A DNA stretch of 64,000 nt. Source: Microbacterium luticocti DSM 19459. GTDB lineage: Bacteria; Actinomycetota; Actinomycetes; Actinomycetales; Microbacteriaceae. Below are positions 61,963 to 64,000 of the stretch, one piece after another. The notes under the pieces were generated by a model that saw nothing but the letters and a program-made list of their open reading frames with translations, did no database searches and was not told the DNA's origin. How positions within the stretch are numbered: position 1 is the first letter of the stretch; every line of letters begins with the position of its first letter. A program made the translations under genes and the position numbers. The stretch spans positions 248,001-312,000 of the forward strand of contig NZ_AULS01000002.1 in the NCBI RefSeq assembly GCF_000422405.1, written 5' to 3'.

Positions 61963-62727
61963 TCAGCGCGACCGCTGGGTGAACGCGGCGATGCGCGCCT
62001 GGGCTTCGGGGGTGTCGAAGGCGGCGCCGATGGAACGGGCCTCTTCGGCCAGCTGTTCGGCGAACGTACGGTGCGGTTGCGAGCGGATCAGGCGCTTGGC
62101 GTGGCCGTAGGCGCCGTGGGCGCCGGCGAGCCAGAACCGCGCGACCTCTTCGGCCCGCAGTGCGACGGCGTCGGGGGCGGTGATCTCGGCGACCAGGCCC
62201 CACTCGAGCGCTTCCTGTGCCGACAGCATCCGGTCCTGCAGCACCAGTTGCAGTGCGCGGCGTTCGCCGACCGCGCGGGCCAGCTGCGCCGACACCGACA
62301 GGTCGGGGGTGAGCCCGATGTTCGCGTACAGGCTGCCGAGCTGCGAGTCCTCACCCACCACCGCGTAGTCACTGGCCAGCAGGATGCCCAGTCCGCCGCC
62401 GGCGGTCGTGCCGTGCGCGGCGGCGACCACAGGGATCGCCGACTCGGTCAGCGCGCGGATGCCGCTGTTGATCACCTCGGCGAGCGCGGTGATCTCGGCG
62501 CCCGACCCCATCTGCTCGGCCATGTCGCGCACGTCTCCGCCGGCACAGAACGCGCGGCCGGCGGCGTCCACCAGGATCGCCCCGACGTCGTCGCGGCTCG
62601 TCGCCGCGCGGGTGAGCTCGGCCCACAGCCGCGCCGACTCGGCGTTGAACGCGTTGAGCCGGTCGGGCCGGTTCAGCGTGATGCGCGCGAGGCCGTCCTC
62701 GACGTGCAGCAGGATCGGGTCGCTCAC
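61963..62727 (-). CDS. Enoyl-CoA hydratase/isomerase family protein (PaaG-like)
   Basis: A 254-aa crotonase-fold enzyme. The oxyanion segment AFCAGGDVRDMAE is standard, but neither hydratase glutamate is present: the first position reads TAGGGLGILLASD and the second LGSLYANIGLTPD. That pattern is found in PaaG-like delta3,delta2-enoyl-CoA isomerases that use an aspartate (IGLTPD). An isomerase is therefore more likely than a hydratase. The GTG start at 62727 overlaps the stop of the next-upstream dehydrogenase gene (GTGA). Confidence 0.87.
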   Translation of the reverse strand: MSDPILLHVEDGLARITLNRPDRLNAFNAESARLWAELTRAATSRDDVGAILVDAAGRAFCAGGDVRDMAEQMGSGAEITALAEVINSGIRALTESAIPVVAAAHGTTAGGGLGILLASDYAVVGEDSQLGSLYANIGLTPDLSVSAQLARAVGERRALQLVLQDRMLSAQEALEWGLVAEITAPDAVALRAEEVARFWLAGAHGAYGHAKRLIRSQPHRTFAEQLAEEARSIGAAFDTPEAQARIAAFTQRSR

Positions 62728-63485
62728 CGTGGCGCCATCCGGATCGCGCCGTCGAGGCGGATGGTCTCGCCGTTGAGGTAGCCGTTGTCGACGATCGAGA
62801 GCACCAGGCGGGCGTACTCGTCGGGCGTGCCGAGCCGGGCCGGGTAGGGCACCTGCTCACCGAGCGAGGCCTGCGCGGCCTCGGGGAGCCCCGCGAGCAT
62901 CGGGGTCTCCATGATGCCCGGGGCGATCGTGCACACCCGGATGCCGTAGCGCGCGAGCTCGCGGGCGATCGGCAGGGTCATCGCGTGCACGCCGCCCTTG
63001 CTGGCCGAGTACGCGGGCTGGCCGATCTGCCCCTCGAACGCGGCGACCGAGGCGGTGCTGACGATGACGCCGCGGTCGCCCGATTCGGTCGGTTCGGTGC
63101 GGGCGATGGATGCCGCGGCCTGGGAGGTGACGTTGTAGGTGCCGATGAGGTTGACCTGGATGATCTTCGCGAATTGGGCCAGCGGGGTCGGGTTGCCCTC
63201 GCGGTCGAGCACCTTGGCGGGCGGGGCGATGCCGGCGCAGTTGACCACGACGCGCAGCGGCGCAGCGGCCGAGGCGACCTCGACGGCGGCGGCGACCTGG
63301 TCGGGATCGGTGACATCGGCGGCGGCGAACGTGCCGCCGAGTTCGGCCGCGATCTCGGCGCCGGCCGAGGTCGGCAGGTCGACGATCGTGACGGCCGCGC
63401 CTTTCTCGGCAAGGCGGCGGGCGGTGGCAAGACCGAGGCCGCTGGCCCCGCCGGTGACGAGGGCGGATGCTCCGCTGATCTCCAT
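62724..63485 (-). CDS. 3-hydroxyacyl-CoA dehydrogenase type 2-like SDR
   Basis: A 253-aa SDR of the HSD10/HADH2 type: [10 protein letters not shown] near residue 13, NCAG, serine in [15 protein letters not shown] and the YSASK motif, with the long [12 protein letters not shown] insertion characteristic of HSD10 enzymes. It oxidises 3-hydroxyacyl-CoA with NAD. GGAG lies ahead of the ATG at 63485; the longer frame adds ten unneeded residues. It is coupled to the PaaG-like isomerase, a small beta-oxidation pair. Confidence 0.88.
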   Translation of the reverse strand: MEISGASALVTGGASGLGLATARRLAEKGAAVTIVDLPTSAGAEIAAELGGTFAAADVTDPDQVAAAVEVASAAAPLRVVVNCAGIAPPAKVLDREGNPTPLAQFAKIIQVNLIGTYNVTSQAAASIARTEPTESGDRGVIVSTASVAAFEGQIGQPAYSASKGGVHAMTLPIARELARYGIRVCTIAPGIMETPMLAGLPEAAQASLGEQVPYPARLGTPDEYARLVLSIVDNGYLNGETIRLDGAIRMAPR

Positions 63486-63621
63486 CTGTTCTCCTTCGAA
63501 CGAGCGGTTCGACATTCCGTTTCAGCTTATGCGGTACTCAGTGTCACGACCGCCGTGGCTGAGCCCAGCCTAGCCGGGACCGACCGCGCCCGTGCGGGCC
63601 GAGCGGGTGTTGACTGGGCGT

Positions 63622-63969
63622 ATGGAGATCCGCAGCAAGCGCGTGTACGACGATCCCGACCCCGCCGACGGCTTCCGTGTGCTGGTCGATCGGCTGTGGC
63701 CGCGCGGACTGTCGAAGCAGCGCGCGCAGGTCGACCTGTGGGACAAGGACGTCGCCCCGAGCGCCCAGCTGCGCACGGCGTTCCACCACGACGGCATGCC
63801 GTTCAGCCAGTTCGAGAAGGCGTACCGCGCGGAGCTTGCGGCGGGCGCGGACGCCGTCGCGGCGCTGCGCAAGAAGTTGACCGGACACGACGTGGTGACT
63901 CTGCTCTACGCCACACACGACACCGAACACAACCACACCGGGCTGCTGCGCGAGGCGCTGCTGGCCTGA
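63622..63969 (+). CDS. DUF488-family protein
   Basis: A 115-aa DUF488 protein: SKRVYDDPDPADGFRVLVDR and LWPRGLSKQRA at the start, then DLWDKDVAPS, LRTAFHHD and VTLLYATHDTEHN. This small domain is widespread and its function is not settled; it may bind nucleic acid or anions. The ATG at 63622 gives the family's usual N-terminus (MEIRSKRVY). No regulation was seen; the remaining 31 bases of the window contain no feature. Confidence 0.88.
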   Translation: MEIRSKRVYDDPDPADGFRVLVDRLWPRGLSKQRAQVDLWDKDVAPSAQLRTAFHHDGMPFSQFEKAYRAELAAGADAVAALRKKLTGHDVVTLLYATHDTEHNHTGLLREALLA

Positions 63970-64000
63970 CCGCGGTCGGGACGGGGTCAGCCCGAGCGCC

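Overview
The window is 64 kb of high-GC actinobacterial DNA. GTG and TTG starts, many ATGA/GTGA stop-start overlaps, many probably leaderless genes, the frequent GGATGCC/GCATCC codon pairs and an LAxTG-type surface anchor all suggest the family Microbacteriaceae, most likely Microbacterium or a close relative. That placement is inference from sequence style, not a marker gene. No rRNA, tRNA, CRISPR array, transposase or phage gene was seen.

Region 1 (1 to about 29.8 kb) looks like a steroid ring C/D (HIP pathway) catabolic island. Its core is a tandem acyl-CoA dehydrogenase pair (the first one cut by the window edge), ipdA-ipdB, a fadD3-like HIP-CoA ligase, a thiolase and a TetR regulator that strongly resembles KstR2. 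Around this core lie six SDR dehydrogenases (two lacking a canonical catalytic residue), an aldo/keto reductase, a VOC protein, a PaaY-like gamma-carbonic anhydrase, a thioesterase, three NTF2/SnoaL-like proteins, an old-yellow-enzyme flavoprotein, a metallo-beta-lactamase-fold hydrolase and an unrecognised 249-aa protein. Three transport systems are included: a Liv-type ABC importer with a permease-ATPase fusion, a sugar-type ABC importer co-transcribed with an SMP-30 lactonase, and a 14-helix-type MFS transporter.

The unifying signal in region 1 is a short palindrome, CAAGCGCTTG and close variants, closely matching the published KstR2 operator (AnCAAGnnCTTGnT). Ten copies occupy all seven promoter-bearing intergenic regions between 3.0 and 29.3 kb. 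This predicts that the transporters, NTF2-like proteins, flavoprotein and lactonase belong to one steroid-responsive regulon. No ring A/B or side-chain genes are visible, so the cell may import partly degraded steroids or bile-acid-like compounds.

Region 2 (29.8 to 45.3 kb) is more ordinary and looks higher in GC: MarR and ArsR-like regulators, an MFS exporter, a CstR/CsoR-like repressor with a CoA-disulfide reductase-rhodanese and two GC-tract operators, an enoyl-CoA hydratase, a ThrE-type exporter, an acyl-CoA dehydrogenase, and a GntR-prpD-prpB-prpC-thiolase operon. The methylcitrate genes can consume the propionyl-CoA that steroid catabolism releases. A dicarboxylate/amino-acid symporter follows.

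Region 3 (45.4 to 64 kb) holds an ABC-2 exporter with a GbsR/MarR-like regulator, a 1644-aa repetitive wall-anchored protein opposite a LuxR regulator, a heterodimeric ABC exporter pair, a Nudix hydrolase, rlmN, an HSDL2-like SDR, an enoyl-CoA isomerase/hydratase with a 3-hydroxyacyl-CoA dehydrogenase, and a DUF488 protein. Starts were moved from the longest ORF wherever a Shine-Dalgarno, gene overlap or operator favoured a shorter form.
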